From Defluviitaleaceae bacterium (GTDB taxonomy: Bacteria; Bacillota; Clostridia; Lachnospirales; WQUN01), in the NCBI GenBank assembly GCA_009780315.1, contig WRAH01000003.1, positions 1-64,000 on the forward strand: a stretch of DNA of 64,000 bases, written 5' to 3'. The translations under genes and the position numbers were made by a program. The notes under the pieces are model-generated. The model had not been told where the DNA came from. It made no database searches and saw only the letters and a program-made list of their open reading frames with translations. The stretch's first letter is position 1. Each line of letters starts with the position of its first letter. Of the stretch, positions 51,042 to 59,729 are shown piece after piece.

Positions 51042-51836
51042 ATGACAAAATTGCGCAAATTGCAACTTGCTGAACTACAATTACTTCAAGAGTTAGACCG
51101 CATATGTCGTAAGCATGGCATAAATTATCATTTGACATCAGGGACGCTGTTGGGTGCAATCCGTCATAAAGGTTTTATACCTTGGGATGATGACCTTGAT
51201 GTGGCAATGCTTCTTGATGATTATGTGGAATTTTGTAATATTTGCAAAGATGAGTTGAATGTAAAAAAATTTTTTTTGCAAACTATGGATACAGACCCTT
51301 ATCATAGATATATTTTTGCAAAATTTCGGATACAAAATACTTTATGTGTAAGAAAAAAACAAGAACACATGAAGCACCATCATGGCATATATATTGACAT
51401 TTTTCCTTTATATCCTGTTCCTCAAGGTATATTTTTATTCAAAATATTTGCAAAAATAGTGACTAAATGCAAAACCATATTATGGTCGCCAGTAGGTGCT
51501 GTAAGTGAAAAAAAATATAAAATTTATAGTCTAATACCAAAAAAAATACCCAAAAAAACAATTGATTTTCTTGTTTCGCGATGCAAAAAAAGTATTTTTG
51601 TCTCATCACTTGGCTGTCCTAGCTTTTTAAAAGTCAGACGATTAGCCTCTGATTGTCAAGATTTAGTTGAAGGTGAATTTGAAGGGCAAAATTTTTTTAT
51701 ACCCGCAAATTACGATGCACTACTTAAAAGTTTTTACGGAAATTATATGATTTTACCGCCAAAGCACAAACGACAAGGGCATCATCCCGCTGCAATGATT
51801 GATTTTGGAAATATTTTAAAAGGGGATAATCCATGA
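51042..51836 (+). CDS. LicD-family transferase
   Basis: 264 residues from ATG 51042 (AAGGAAA upstream; an ATG at 51036 is too close to the site). LLQELDRICRKHGINYHL, SGTLLGAIRHKGFIPWDDDLDVAM is the nucleotidyltransferase-fold LicD core with its D-D-x-D. LicD proteins transfer phosphocholine or related phospho-/phosphono-substituents from a CDP/CMP donor to glycans. Here it leads a phosphonate operon and probably adds the phosphonate to a polysaccharide. Overlaps the next start by 4 bp. Confidence 0.85.
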   Translation: MTKLRKLQLAELQLLQELDRICRKHGINYHLTSGTLLGAIRHKGFIPWDDDLDVAMLLDDYVEFCNICKDELNVKKFFLQTMDTDPYHRYIFAKFRIQNTLCVRKKQEHMKHHHGIYIDIFPLYPVPQGIFLFKIFAKIVTKCKTILWSPVGAVSEKKYKIYSLIPKKIPKKTIDFLVSRCKKSIFVSSLGCPSFLKVRRLASDCQDLVEGEFEGQNFFIPANYDALLKSFYGNYMILPPKHKRQGHHPAAMIDFGNILKGDNP

Positions 51837-53128
51837 AAACTGCTTATGTATCAATGACAACGGATGTATTTCATTCGGGGCATATAAATATCATCAACAA
51901 TGCTGCAAAGTACGGGCAAGTTATTGTGGGTGTGCTGTCTGACGAAGCAATTGCAACATACAAGCGGCCGCCGCTTTTAAACACGGAAGAAAGAATAAAA
52001 ATTGTATCCAATTTTAAAAACGTGGAACGCGTAGTTGTACAAAACAGCCGCGAATATACAGAGACTTTATTAGAGCTTAAACCTGATTATGTCGTCCATG
52101 GTGACAATTGGCGAACAGGGTCTTTGCAAATTATCCGTGCGCAGGTCATTAAAACATTAAAAGCATGGGGCGGAGAATTGATTGAAGTCCCTTACTCTAA
52201 ACATTTATCTGGGGATAAATTGTCAAGAAAAGTCTCAAGTATACTATCTACACCTGCCATAAGACTTGCTAAACTAAGCAACCTTTTAAAATGGAAGCCA
52301 TATATCCGCGCCATTGACACTTCCAATGGGTTAACGGGCATCATTGCAGAAAATTCAAGAGTAATGGATGAAAAAACCAATACTGTAAAAGAATTTGACG
52401 CTATGTGGATTTCTAGTCTATGCGACTCTGCATTTAAAGGAAAACCAGATATTGAACTTGTTGACCTAACCAGTCGTATAAACACTATCAATGAAATCAT
52501 GGAAGTCACAACAAAACCAATTATTTTAGATGGTGATACAGGCGGCAAATTAGAACACTTTGGGTTTCATGTGAAAACACTTGAACGCATTGGCGTTTCA
52601 GCTGTAATTATTGAAGATAAAACGGGATTAAAACAAAACTCGCTCTTTGGCACAGATGTAGAGCAAGTGTTAGATAATCCAGCAGATTTTGCAGTTAAAA
52701 TTGCAGAAGGAAAACATGCTCAAGCTACGCGTGAATTTATGATTATTGCCCGCTTAGAAAGCCTTATTGCCGGAAAAAGTGTAGATGATGCCATGATGCG
52801 TGCAAAAATATATATTGACGCTGGAGCAGATGCAGTGATGATTCACAGCAAGGAAAAGCACGGTGATGATATTTTTGCATTTATGAAACAGTTTCGCGAA
52901 TATTCATCAACCATTCCAATTGTGGTTGTGCCCACAACGTATAACCAATTTACAGAAGATGAACTTCATGCAAAAGGTGCAAATGTTATTATTCATGCAA
53001 ACCACCTGTTGCGCAGTGCTTACCCTTCAATGATGAAAACGGTGCAAAGCATACTAACTACAGGCAGCAGTAAAGAGGCATCGGACAAATATTGTATGCC
53101 GCTTAAAGAAGTTCTTACATTTATATAG
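51833..53128 (+). CDS. aepX: Phosphoenolpyruvate mutase with N-terminal cytidylyltransferase-like domain
   Basis: 431 residues. Residues 1-135: a TagD/glycerol-3-phosphate cytidylyltransferase-type fold with HSGH (14-17) and a later HLSGDKLS in the place of RTEGISTT. Residues about 145-431: PEP mutase, with DGDTGG (233-238) and EDKTG (261-265), the EDK active-site loop that separates mutase from other isocitrate lyase-fold enzymes. It forms the C-P bond by turning PEP into phosphonopyruvate. The fused domain may activate a product or an intermediate with CTP. Overlaps the licD stop by 4 bp. Confidence 0.93.
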   Translation: MKTAYVSMTTDVFHSGHINIINNAAKYGQVIVGVLSDEAIATYKRPPLLNTEERIKIVSNFKNVERVVVQNSREYTETLLELKPDYVVHGDNWRTGSLQIIRAQVIKTLKAWGGELIEVPYSKHLSGDKLSRKVSSILSTPAIRLAKLSNLLKWKPYIRAIDTSNGLTGIIAENSRVMDEKTNTVKEFDAMWISSLCDSAFKGKPDIELVDLTSRINTINEIMEVTTKPIILDGDTGGKLEHFGFHVKTLERIGVSAVIIEDKTGLKQNSLFGTDVEQVLDNPADFAVKIAEGKHAQATREFMIIARLESLIAGKSVDDAMMRAKIYIDAGADAVMIHSKEKHGDDIFAFMKQFREYSSTIPIVVVPTTYNQFTEDELHAKGANVIIHANHLLRSAYPSMMKTVQSILTTGSSKEASDKYCMPLKEVLTFI

Positions 53129-53141
53129 ATAGGATTGTGAC

Positions 53142-54260
53142 ATGGACATTAAAAATTTTTTATCTATTTTAAAAGATTTAGGTGGAAGTTTTTATGCTGG
53201 GGTTCCAGACTCGTTACTTACACCTTTCATTGATGCTATAGTTGATACACATGGGGTAGGGGATAGTCATATCGTAGCTGCCAATGAAGGCGCCGCTGTA
53301 GGATTAGCGGCAGGACACTATCTTGCCACATCGCGCCCTGCCATTGTTTACATGCAAAACAGTGGCATTGGCAATGCAGTGAATCCGATTGCTTCTCTAT
53401 TACACAAAAAAGTCTATTCCATACCTGTAATATTTGTAATCGGTTGGCGCGGTGAGCCTGGAATAAAAGACGAACCCCAACATGTTTTCCAAGGCGAATC
53501 CACATTGTCATTGCTAGAATGCCTTGAAATTCCACATGTAGTGATATCCAAAGAAAATCACAACTTAAATTCTGTCATTCAAGACTTTAAACAGCATATT
53601 AGTCGTGGTCAATCCGTTGCTTTTGTCATATGCAAAGATGCACTGCAAAACAATAAAAAAATGAAATATACTTCTGATGCTACATTATCACGAGAGGATG
53701 CCCTAAAAATCATTCTTGCTAATACAGGCGAAGATGCAACTTATGTATGTACAACAGGCAAACTTTCACGTGAAGTTTTTGAAATTAGAGTACAAAATGG
53801 CGATTCACATGCCCATGACTTTTTAACGGTAGGCTCAATGGGGCATAGTCTGATGATTGCACATGGCATTGCACTTGCCAAACCTAAAAAGCGTATTTTT
53901 TGCTTAGACGGAGATGGTGCAATACTCATGCATATGGGAAGTCTAGCGGTTGTAGGCACCCGAAACCCTAAAAATCTTGTGCATATCGTTATCAACAATG
54001 GTGCTCATGAAACTGTTGGCGGGCTTCCAGCCGTCAGCAACAAATTAAATCTCTGTAATGTAGCCAAAGCATTGGGGTATAGCCAAGTCTTCCAAGTCTC
54101 ATCCAATGAAGTGTTACAAACGACTTTAAATGGTATAAGCAATTCAGAAGGTTCTGTTTTTGTGGAAATAATATGTAATCTTCTATCTCGTACGGATTTA
54201 GGTCGTCCGACCACTACACCCATTCAAAATAAAAATGACCTTATGGAGAATCTTAAATGA
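53142..54260 (+). CDS. aepY: Phosphonopyruvate decarboxylase
   Basis: 372 residues. A thiamine diphosphate enzyme: AGVPDSLLTPF and AANEGAAVGLAAGHYLAT at the N-terminus (with the conserved Glu), and CLDGDGAILMHMG...NNGAHETVGG as the TPP/Mg GDG-N motif. It removes CO2 from phosphonopyruvate, giving phosphonoacetaldehyde and pulling the unfavourable PEP mutase reaction forward. Starts 13 bp after aepX; overlaps the next gene by 4 bp. Confidence 0.94.
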   Translation: MDIKNFLSILKDLGGSFYAGVPDSLLTPFIDAIVDTHGVGDSHIVAANEGAAVGLAAGHYLATSRPAIVYMQNSGIGNAVNPIASLLHKKVYSIPVIFVIGWRGEPGIKDEPQHVFQGESTLSLLECLEIPHVVISKENHNLNSVIQDFKQHISRGQSVAFVICKDALQNNKKMKYTSDATLSREDALKIILANTGEDATYVCTTGKLSREVFEIRVQNGDSHAHDFLTVGSMGHSLMIAHGIALAKPKKRIFCLDGDGAILMHMGSLAVVGTRNPKNLVHIVINNGAHETVGGLPAVSNKLNLCNVAKALGYSQVFQVSSNEVLQTTLNGISNSEGSVFVEIICNLLSRTDLGRPTTTPIQNKNDLMENLK

Positions 54261-55966
54261 AAGCACTCATACTCAATTCAGGGACAGGCAGTCGCATGAA
54301 GAACTTAGTCACATGCAAATGCTTAATGGAACTCGAAAAAGGTGTAACCATTTTAGATGCACAAATCCAAGCCATTTTGCGTTCAGGCATAACCGATATA
54401 TGCATAACAACAGGCCCACACGCGGATATATTAGAAAACCACGCTCGAAAGAATTATCCCAAGGTAAGTTTCACATTTGTCAATAATCCGTTATATGACC
54501 AGACAAATTATATTTATTCAATATATCTTGCGCGTGAACATTTGCTTGGTGATGAAATGCTGATTTTACATGGTGATTTGGTTTTTGAGCAAAATGTACT
54601 ACATGATATTATTGAATCCCTTGACAGCGTAATGGTTGTAGACTCTACAAAACCACTGCCAGAAAAAGATTTTAAAGCAATGGTGCAAGATAGTCGCGTA
54701 ATAGAAGTAAGTACAACTAGATTTGAAAGTACGCTTTATGCGCAACCCCTTTACAGGTTAAGACGTCATGATTGGTATATGTGGCTAAAAGCGATTACTG
54801 CGTTTTGTAAACAGGGGCGAACTAATGTGTATGCCGAAGAAGCCCTAAATGGTATAAGTGAAATTATAAATCTCTATCCGTTTGATATTGCTGGACGTGC
54901 ATGTTTTGAAGTAGATAATCAAGACGATTTAAAGTATGCACAAGAAAAATATCAGCAATTCCCTGAAAAGTTTCAAGCCATATACACTGGGCATTATGCT
55001 TTAGATAATATCAAAGATGTTTTGTCTAAAGCAAAAAAGCCCCTTATCGTATGCGAAGCATGGGCTGTTTACAAATTATCAACACTGATAACAGATTCCG
55101 CAGTTTACTTTACTCATTTCACACCAAACCCTACTGTAGAAGAAGTTATGGCTGGAATTGAATTGCTGGAAAAAGAAAACTGTGACTTTATTGTATCAGT
55201 TGGCGGAGGTAGTGCCATTGACACTGCCAAAAGTATAAATATTCTTAATAAAGAAATGCCGAGGGCTTGTCATTTAGCTATCCCCACCACTGCTGGCACA
55301 GGAAGTGAATCAACATGTTTTGCTGTAATATATGAAAATGGAGAAAAATTATCAATTGAGCATCAGGATATACGTCCTCAACATGTTATTTTAGACGCTA
55401 TTTTATTAAACACCTTACCAATCTATCACAAGAAAAGTGCGTTGTTAGATGCACTGTGTCAATCTATTGAGTCTCTATGGGCAAAGGGACAAACTGTAGA
55501 AAGTAAATCATATGCGCTAGCCTCAATCCATTTAATCTTTGCGCATTATAAAGATTACATTGGTGATGATGACCTCCAGATGGGAATCTTCATGTTGCAA
55601 GCCGCTAATCTATCGGGCAAAGCTATTAACATCAGTAAAACAACAGCTCCCCATGCCATGAGTTATAAACTTTCTACTCTTTTTGACATTGCTCATGGTC
55701 ATGCGGTGGCACTTTGTTTACCTCCTGTTTGGAAACATTTACAAGAGATAAATGCTGTACCTGATACACTAACCCAAGAATATTACGATACTTTTATGAG
55801 GATTGTAGCCGAATTTAATCTTGAGTTTAACTATAAAAGTAAATTGTACAGTCTAGCTGAAGAACTTGCAGCTGATGTAAACACACAAAGGTTAAACAAT
55901 CATCCTGTTGCGCTTTCCCAACAAGTATTAGCTGACATGTACCGCTCTATAGGAGAAATTATTTAA
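54257..55966 (+). CDS. Nucleotidyltransferase fused to Fe-type alcohol dehydrogenase (phosphonate branch)
   Basis: 569 residues. Residues 1-235: a LicC/PntC-like nucleotidyltransferase (LNSGTGSRM at 6-14; LHGDLVF near 104). Residues 245-569: an iron-type alcohol dehydrogenase with GGGSAID (316-322), TTAGTGSE, and metal positions D398, Q402, H466, H480; the second ligand is usually His and is Gln here. Phosphonoacetaldehyde reductases of this fold make 2-hydroxyethylphosphonate (HEP). So the fusion probably reduces the aldehyde to HEP and activates it as a CMP derivative for the LicD transferase. No 2-aminoethylphosphonate transaminase is seen in the operon. That assignment is an inference from order and fold. 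Confidence 0.85.
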   Translation: MKALILNSGTGSRMKNLVTCKCLMELEKGVTILDAQIQAILRSGITDICITTGPHADILENHARKNYPKVSFTFVNNPLYDQTNYIYSIYLAREHLLGDEMLILHGDLVFEQNVLHDIIESLDSVMVVDSTKPLPEKDFKAMVQDSRVIEVSTTRFESTLYAQPLYRLRRHDWYMWLKAITAFCKQGRTNVYAEEALNGISEIINLYPFDIAGRACFEVDNQDDLKYAQEKYQQFPEKFQAIYTGHYALDNIKDVLSKAKKPLIVCEAWAVYKLSTLITDSAVYFTHFTPNPTVEEVMAGIELLEKENCDFIVSVGGGSAIDTAKSINILNKEMPRACHLAIPTTAGTGSESTCFAVIYENGEKLSIEHQDIRPQHVILDAILLNTLPIYHKKSALLDALCQSIESLWAKGQTVESKSYALASIHLIFAHYKDYIGDDDLQMGIFMLQAANLSGKAINISKTTAPHAMSYKLSTLFDIAHGHAVALCLPPVWKHLQEINAVPDTLTQEYYDTFMRIVAEFNLEFNYKSKLYSLAEELAADVNTQRLNNHPVALSQQVLADMYRSIGEII

Positions 55967-57171
55967 TGGAAAAAAAAATTGTTTGTTTTGGTGCGGGGAA
56001 GTTTGGTATATTATATGCACGTGCAGCTGCCTTGCAGAATATAGCTATAAATTGCTTTGTAGATAATGACACTATGAAATGGGGTAGTGAATGCGAAGGG
56101 ATTAAAATATTTCCCCCTTCATATCTTGCAGAATTAGCAGATGAGGATATAGAAGTTGTTATAGCTGTAAGCAAAAGCGCGGGGTTAGATAAAGTAGTTG
56201 TGCAACTCGAAAATATGGGCTTTAAGTACGGCAAAAATATTATATCCCATGCTGTGCAAATGGAAAAAGATGCTGAAAAACTAATCAGCAAAAAATATAA
56301 AAACGCCAAAGTATTAGACTTAGGAAATTCTCCGTGCCTTAAGTATTATGTAGAAACACCTGATGGTAAACCCTTCTTTTTGAGAGTCTCTACACTTTCA
56401 CAGTATGAAAGAAGAAAAAGAGAACAAGATTTGATGAGTCTGCTGTTAAACAATGGCATATTTGTCTCGCAAATGGTAGCACTTGGTAAGCTAAATTCAT
56501 GTATATATACTTTATCTGATTGGATTTTTGGCGAGAATATAGACACAGCATTGCTAAAAACCAACCCAAAGTTTCATTATAATCTAGGCATAAAGTCAGG
56601 GCAATCCCTGAAAAAAATGCATTCACTTTCATTGGAAAACAAAGATTTAGACTCAATTTTACTTTGGAATATTGATGATGTTAAAAAAAGATATTATGAA
56701 AATGGCTTACGCTCTGTAGAAAATGACATAATTTTCAACTATTTAGACAAGCATAAAAATATTATTAAAAACCGTCCGCTATCTTTGGTTCATGGGGACT
56801 ATGATATCAAAAATCAAATGCTTACACCGAGCAATGATATCATTATCATCGACTTTGACAAAACAAGTTTCGCAGATGCTTTAAGCGATATGGGAATGAT
56901 TGTATATAGCGCGTTGATAAGCAAGGATTATGCCATAGGTCAACTACATGGCTATTTTAATGGTAATCCATCTAAAGAAATATGGCAGTACATTGCATAT
57001 TACACTATGCATTATGCTGCATATCATGCATTAAGAACTGTTAGCCAAACAAAAGAAGTTCAAAAAATATACAGCCAGCAAAATGCAAGCGTGCTTAGTT
57101 GGTTTAATAATATGAAAAGTTTAATGCCAAATTGGTATAAAAACTACTTAGGAGGAAACTCACTTGCATAA
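55966..57171 (+). CDS. Rossmann-like domain fused to APH/choline-kinase-fold phosphotransferase
   Basis: 401 residues. The start ATG at 55966 overlaps the previous stop by one base. Residues 1-105: an NAD-binding-like Rossmann half (KIVCFGAGKFGILYARAAAL, then VFVDND-type strand CFVDND and VVIAVSKSAGLDKV). Residues about 120-400: APH-fold kinase with LVHGDYDIKNQM (HxDxxxxN) and IIIDFDKTS (DFD). Choline and aminoglycoside kinases use this fold; in this operon it may phosphorylate a sugar or phosphonate precursor. First of five consecutive proteins with the same N-terminal module. Confidence 0.8.
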   Translation: MEKKIVCFGAGKFGILYARAAALQNIAINCFVDNDTMKWGSECEGIKIFPPSYLAELADEDIEVVIAVSKSAGLDKVVVQLENMGFKYGKNIISHAVQMEKDAEKLISKKYKNAKVLDLGNSPCLKYYVETPDGKPFFLRVSTLSQYERRKREQDLMSLLLNNGIFVSQMVALGKLNSCIYTLSDWIFGENIDTALLKTNPKFHYNLGIKSGQSLKKMHSLSLENKDLDSILLWNIDDVKKRYYENGLRSVENDIIFNYLDKHKNIIKNRPLSLVHGDYDIKNQMLTPSNDIIIIDFDKTSFADALSDMGMIVYSALISKDYAIGQLHGYFNGNPSKEIWQYIAYYTMHYAAYHALRTVSQTKEVQKIYSQQNASVLSWFNNMKSLMPNWYKNYLGGNSLA

Positions 57172-58672
57172 AATTTTTGACCGAAAAGATTTAAAAAATT
57201 TTGACAATATTATAGTTTATGGCGCAGGTTATTTTGGCAATTACATTCTTCGGTACTTGTCGCATTATGGATTTGATAAACGCAAAGTCACAGTAATGGA
57301 TGTAAATTGGAAAAAAAAGTCTCCTATGTTTGGTTATGTAGCAACAGAACCAAATTTTATGCCCGCCTCCAATAAAGGAATAAATACTATTGTCATCATC
57401 GCAATGAACCGCAAAAAATATACAACAACGATAGATAATTTGTATGCTCAGTTCCTAAATGCAGGATACAACACAATCATTGGCTTTGAAGCGTTTATGG
57501 GCGTTGAGGTTATTAGCGAAAATCAATTTATCGTTGACACTCCACCTTTGTTATATCAAGATGAGATAGATTTTTCTGATATGAAGCCTCTTGTGAAGCC
57601 AATCGCATTTTATCTGCCACAATTTCATGAGATACCTGAAAATAGTAAATGGTGGGGTGAAGGTTTTACAGAATGGACAAATGTAAAAAAGGCCCGTCCT
57701 AAATATGTCGGGCACTATCAACCACGAGAACCGCATGATGACTTAGGATATTATGACTTGTCTGATGTGAAAATCATTCGCAAGCAAGCTGCCATGGCTA
57801 AACGCCATGGTATATATGGATGGAATATATATTATTATTGGTTTTCCGGCAAAACACTTTTAACAAAACCTCTTGATTTGATTTTAGAAAATAAAGATAT
57901 AGATATCCATTTTTGTTTGACATGGTGCAATCATTCGTGGAGTAAAAGTTGGGTTGGAAATAAGCATGAAACATTGATTGAGTGTGAATATCTTGAACAT
58001 GACCCTGAAAAATTTATTGATGATATAAAAAAATATATAGATGATGAACGGTATATTAAAGTTGATGGCAAGCCGTTGGTTTCAGTATATCTAGCCCAAG
58101 ATATGGTAGATGCGAGTGATATCATAGAACGCTGGCGAAATAGAGCGCGAGAAATAGGTATTGGAGAAATTTATGTAAACTCAACTATTCGCCCCTTTAC
58201 ACTTGCAGAATTAGGACTTCAAGCCACCTTTGACAGCGAAATGGAGTTTTTTTCTTGGTGGTATGCATTTGCTGCTGAAAACCCTAAACTATATCAAATG
58301 GAAAAGGATAATGAATTTATAAGTTCAATTATTTCTCGATATGTCGATTTTGTTAGGGGTTATAAAAATATAACAAGTGAGAATAACAACGCCGCCTACA
58401 TGTGTGTCCCTTGTGGGTTTGATAATACACCTAGGTATGAAAAAAACTATCGCTTACACAGCCTAGAATTTTCTCTCAACGACTATTACAATTTTGTAAA
58501 GTACGCAACAGAACAGACTATTGCACAAGGCAAAGAATATATGTTCCTTTTTGCGTGGAATGAATGGGCAGAAAGCGCGTATTTAGAACCCGATAAAAAA
58601 ACAGGGTATGCAATGCTCAATACTTTATCAAAGGCTATAAATGGGTTACCTTTGGATTATAAGGGGATATGA
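57164..58672 (+). CDS. Rossmann-like domain fused to WbsX-family glycan enzyme, copy 1
   Basis: 502 residues from TTG 57164 with GGAGG upstream, 8 bp inside the previous gene. Residues 1-125: the Rossmann-like module (IIVYGAGYFGNYIL, VMDVNW, VIIAMNRKK). Residues about 145-495: WbsX/GH99-like domain with YLPQFHEIPENSKWWGEGF, WNIYYYWFSGK, LTWCNHSWSKSWVG and WNEWAESAYLEPD. WbsX proteins are found in O-antigen and other surface-polysaccharide loci and are thought to be glycosyltransferases. It is a close paralog of the gene at 59730. Confidence 0.85.
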   Translation: MHKIFDRKDLKNFDNIIVYGAGYFGNYILRYLSHYGFDKRKVTVMDVNWKKKSPMFGYVATEPNFMPASNKGINTIVIIAMNRKKYTTTIDNLYAQFLNAGYNTIIGFEAFMGVEVISENQFIVDTPPLLYQDEIDFSDMKPLVKPIAFYLPQFHEIPENSKWWGEGFTEWTNVKKARPKYVGHYQPREPHDDLGYYDLSDVKIIRKQAAMAKRHGIYGWNIYYYWFSGKTLLTKPLDLILENKDIDIHFCLTWCNHSWSKSWVGNKHETLIECEYLEHDPEKFIDDIKKYIDDERYIKVDGKPLVSVYLAQDMVDASDIIERWRNRAREIGIGEIYVNSTIRPFTLAELGLQATFDSEMEFFSWWYAFAAENPKLYQMEKDNEFISSIISRYVDFVRGYKNITSENNNAAYMCVPCGFDNTPRYEKNYRLHSLEFSLNDYYNFVKYATEQTIAQGKEYMFLFAWNEWAESAYLEPDKKTGYAMLNTLSKAINGLPLDYKGI

Positions 58673-58676
58673 TTAT

Positions 58677-59708
58677 ATGTTCAGCGAAGATAAAGCAATA
58701 AAAGAACACAGAATAAATGATATATTTAAAGCTCATCGTAAAATTATAGTTTATGGTGGAGGAAAAATAGGTGTTAAATTTTTAAAATGGTCCGTTGACT
58801 GTGGAGTTGATACTAACAAAATAGAAATTTGGGACAAGCATTACGAAACTGTTAAAAATGTGAATGGTCTTGATGTGGTTGAGCCCAAGTTTATGTCCAA
58901 TGAAAGTAAACTTGACATATTTGTGATAATCGCCATTAGTTCAAATAATACCCCTCTTCTTGTTTCTAAAATAAAGAAAAAATTTTTAGAGTTTGGATAT
59001 TGCAATATATTTTTAGCCAGCGACCTAATGTATCATGAAAAATATGACATTACATTAAACATGTCAAAAGAAAACAGCTCTCATGTAAAGCTTTTAAAAA
59101 GAATAAAACCAAATTCTACTATATTAGAATTTGGCTCATCATGGGGGGCTATGACAAGATATATGCAAGGTGAGCTTAATTGCCAAGTATATATCATTGA
59201 AATGGATGAAGATGCATATAAAAGCTCTATAAAATATGCAGAAGATGGATTTTGCGGAGACGCTACCAGTCTAGACTGGCAAAAACACTTTAGTCACATG
59301 ACGTTTGATTATATTTTATTTGCAGATGTACTAGAGCATTTATACTATCCTGGCGATGTTTTGAGAGAGGCAGCAAAATTACTAAATCCCAATGGAAACA
59401 TGCTTATATCTGTGCCTAATATTGCGCATAATTCAATTATAATTGATTTGCTTCAAAATAAATTTGAGTATGCACGGTATGGAATTCTTGATAACACACA
59501 TATCCGGTTCTTCACTTATGATAGCTTATTGAAAATGATTAGTGATGCAGGGCTTACCGTCTCAAGTGAAGATGCCGTTTACAAAAGTTGTGATATTGAT
59601 TTAAGCAATATTTTTAACAAAGAAGAATCTAAAGTGCTTTTAAATGTTCTCACCAATAAAAAATATGGCAATATATTCCAATTTATTATCGAAGCACAGG
59701 TTAGATGA
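58677..59708 (+). CDS. Rossmann-like domain fused to class I SAM methyltransferase
   Basis: 343 residues from ATG 58677 (AAGGGG upstream; the frame opens at 58641). Residues 1-115: the shared module (KIIVYGGGKIGVKFL, EIWDKHY, FVIIAISSNN). Residues about 140-343: SAM-dependent methyltransferase with ILEFGSSWGAMTRYM (SAM site), IIEMDED, and FADVLEHLYYPGDVLREA. Similar methyltransferases decorate sugars. Sits between the two WbsX paralogs. Confidence 0.82.
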   Translation: MFSEDKAIKEHRINDIFKAHRKIIVYGGGKIGVKFLKWSVDCGVDTNKIEIWDKHYETVKNVNGLDVVEPKFMSNESKLDIFVIIAISSNNTPLLVSKIKKKFLEFGYCNIFLASDLMYHEKYDITLNMSKENSSHVKLLKRIKPNSTILEFGSSWGAMTRYMQGELNCQVYIIEMDEDAYKSSIKYAEDGFCGDATSLDWQKHFSHMTFDYILFADVLEHLYYPGDVLREAAKLLNPNGNMLISVPNIAHNSIIIDLLQNKFEYARYGILDNTHIRFFTYDSLLKMISDAGLTVSSEDAVYKSCDIDLSNIFNKEESKVLLNVLTNKKYGNIFQFIIEAQVR

Positions 59709-59729
59709 GTTGCTTTAGGAGAGATTTAT

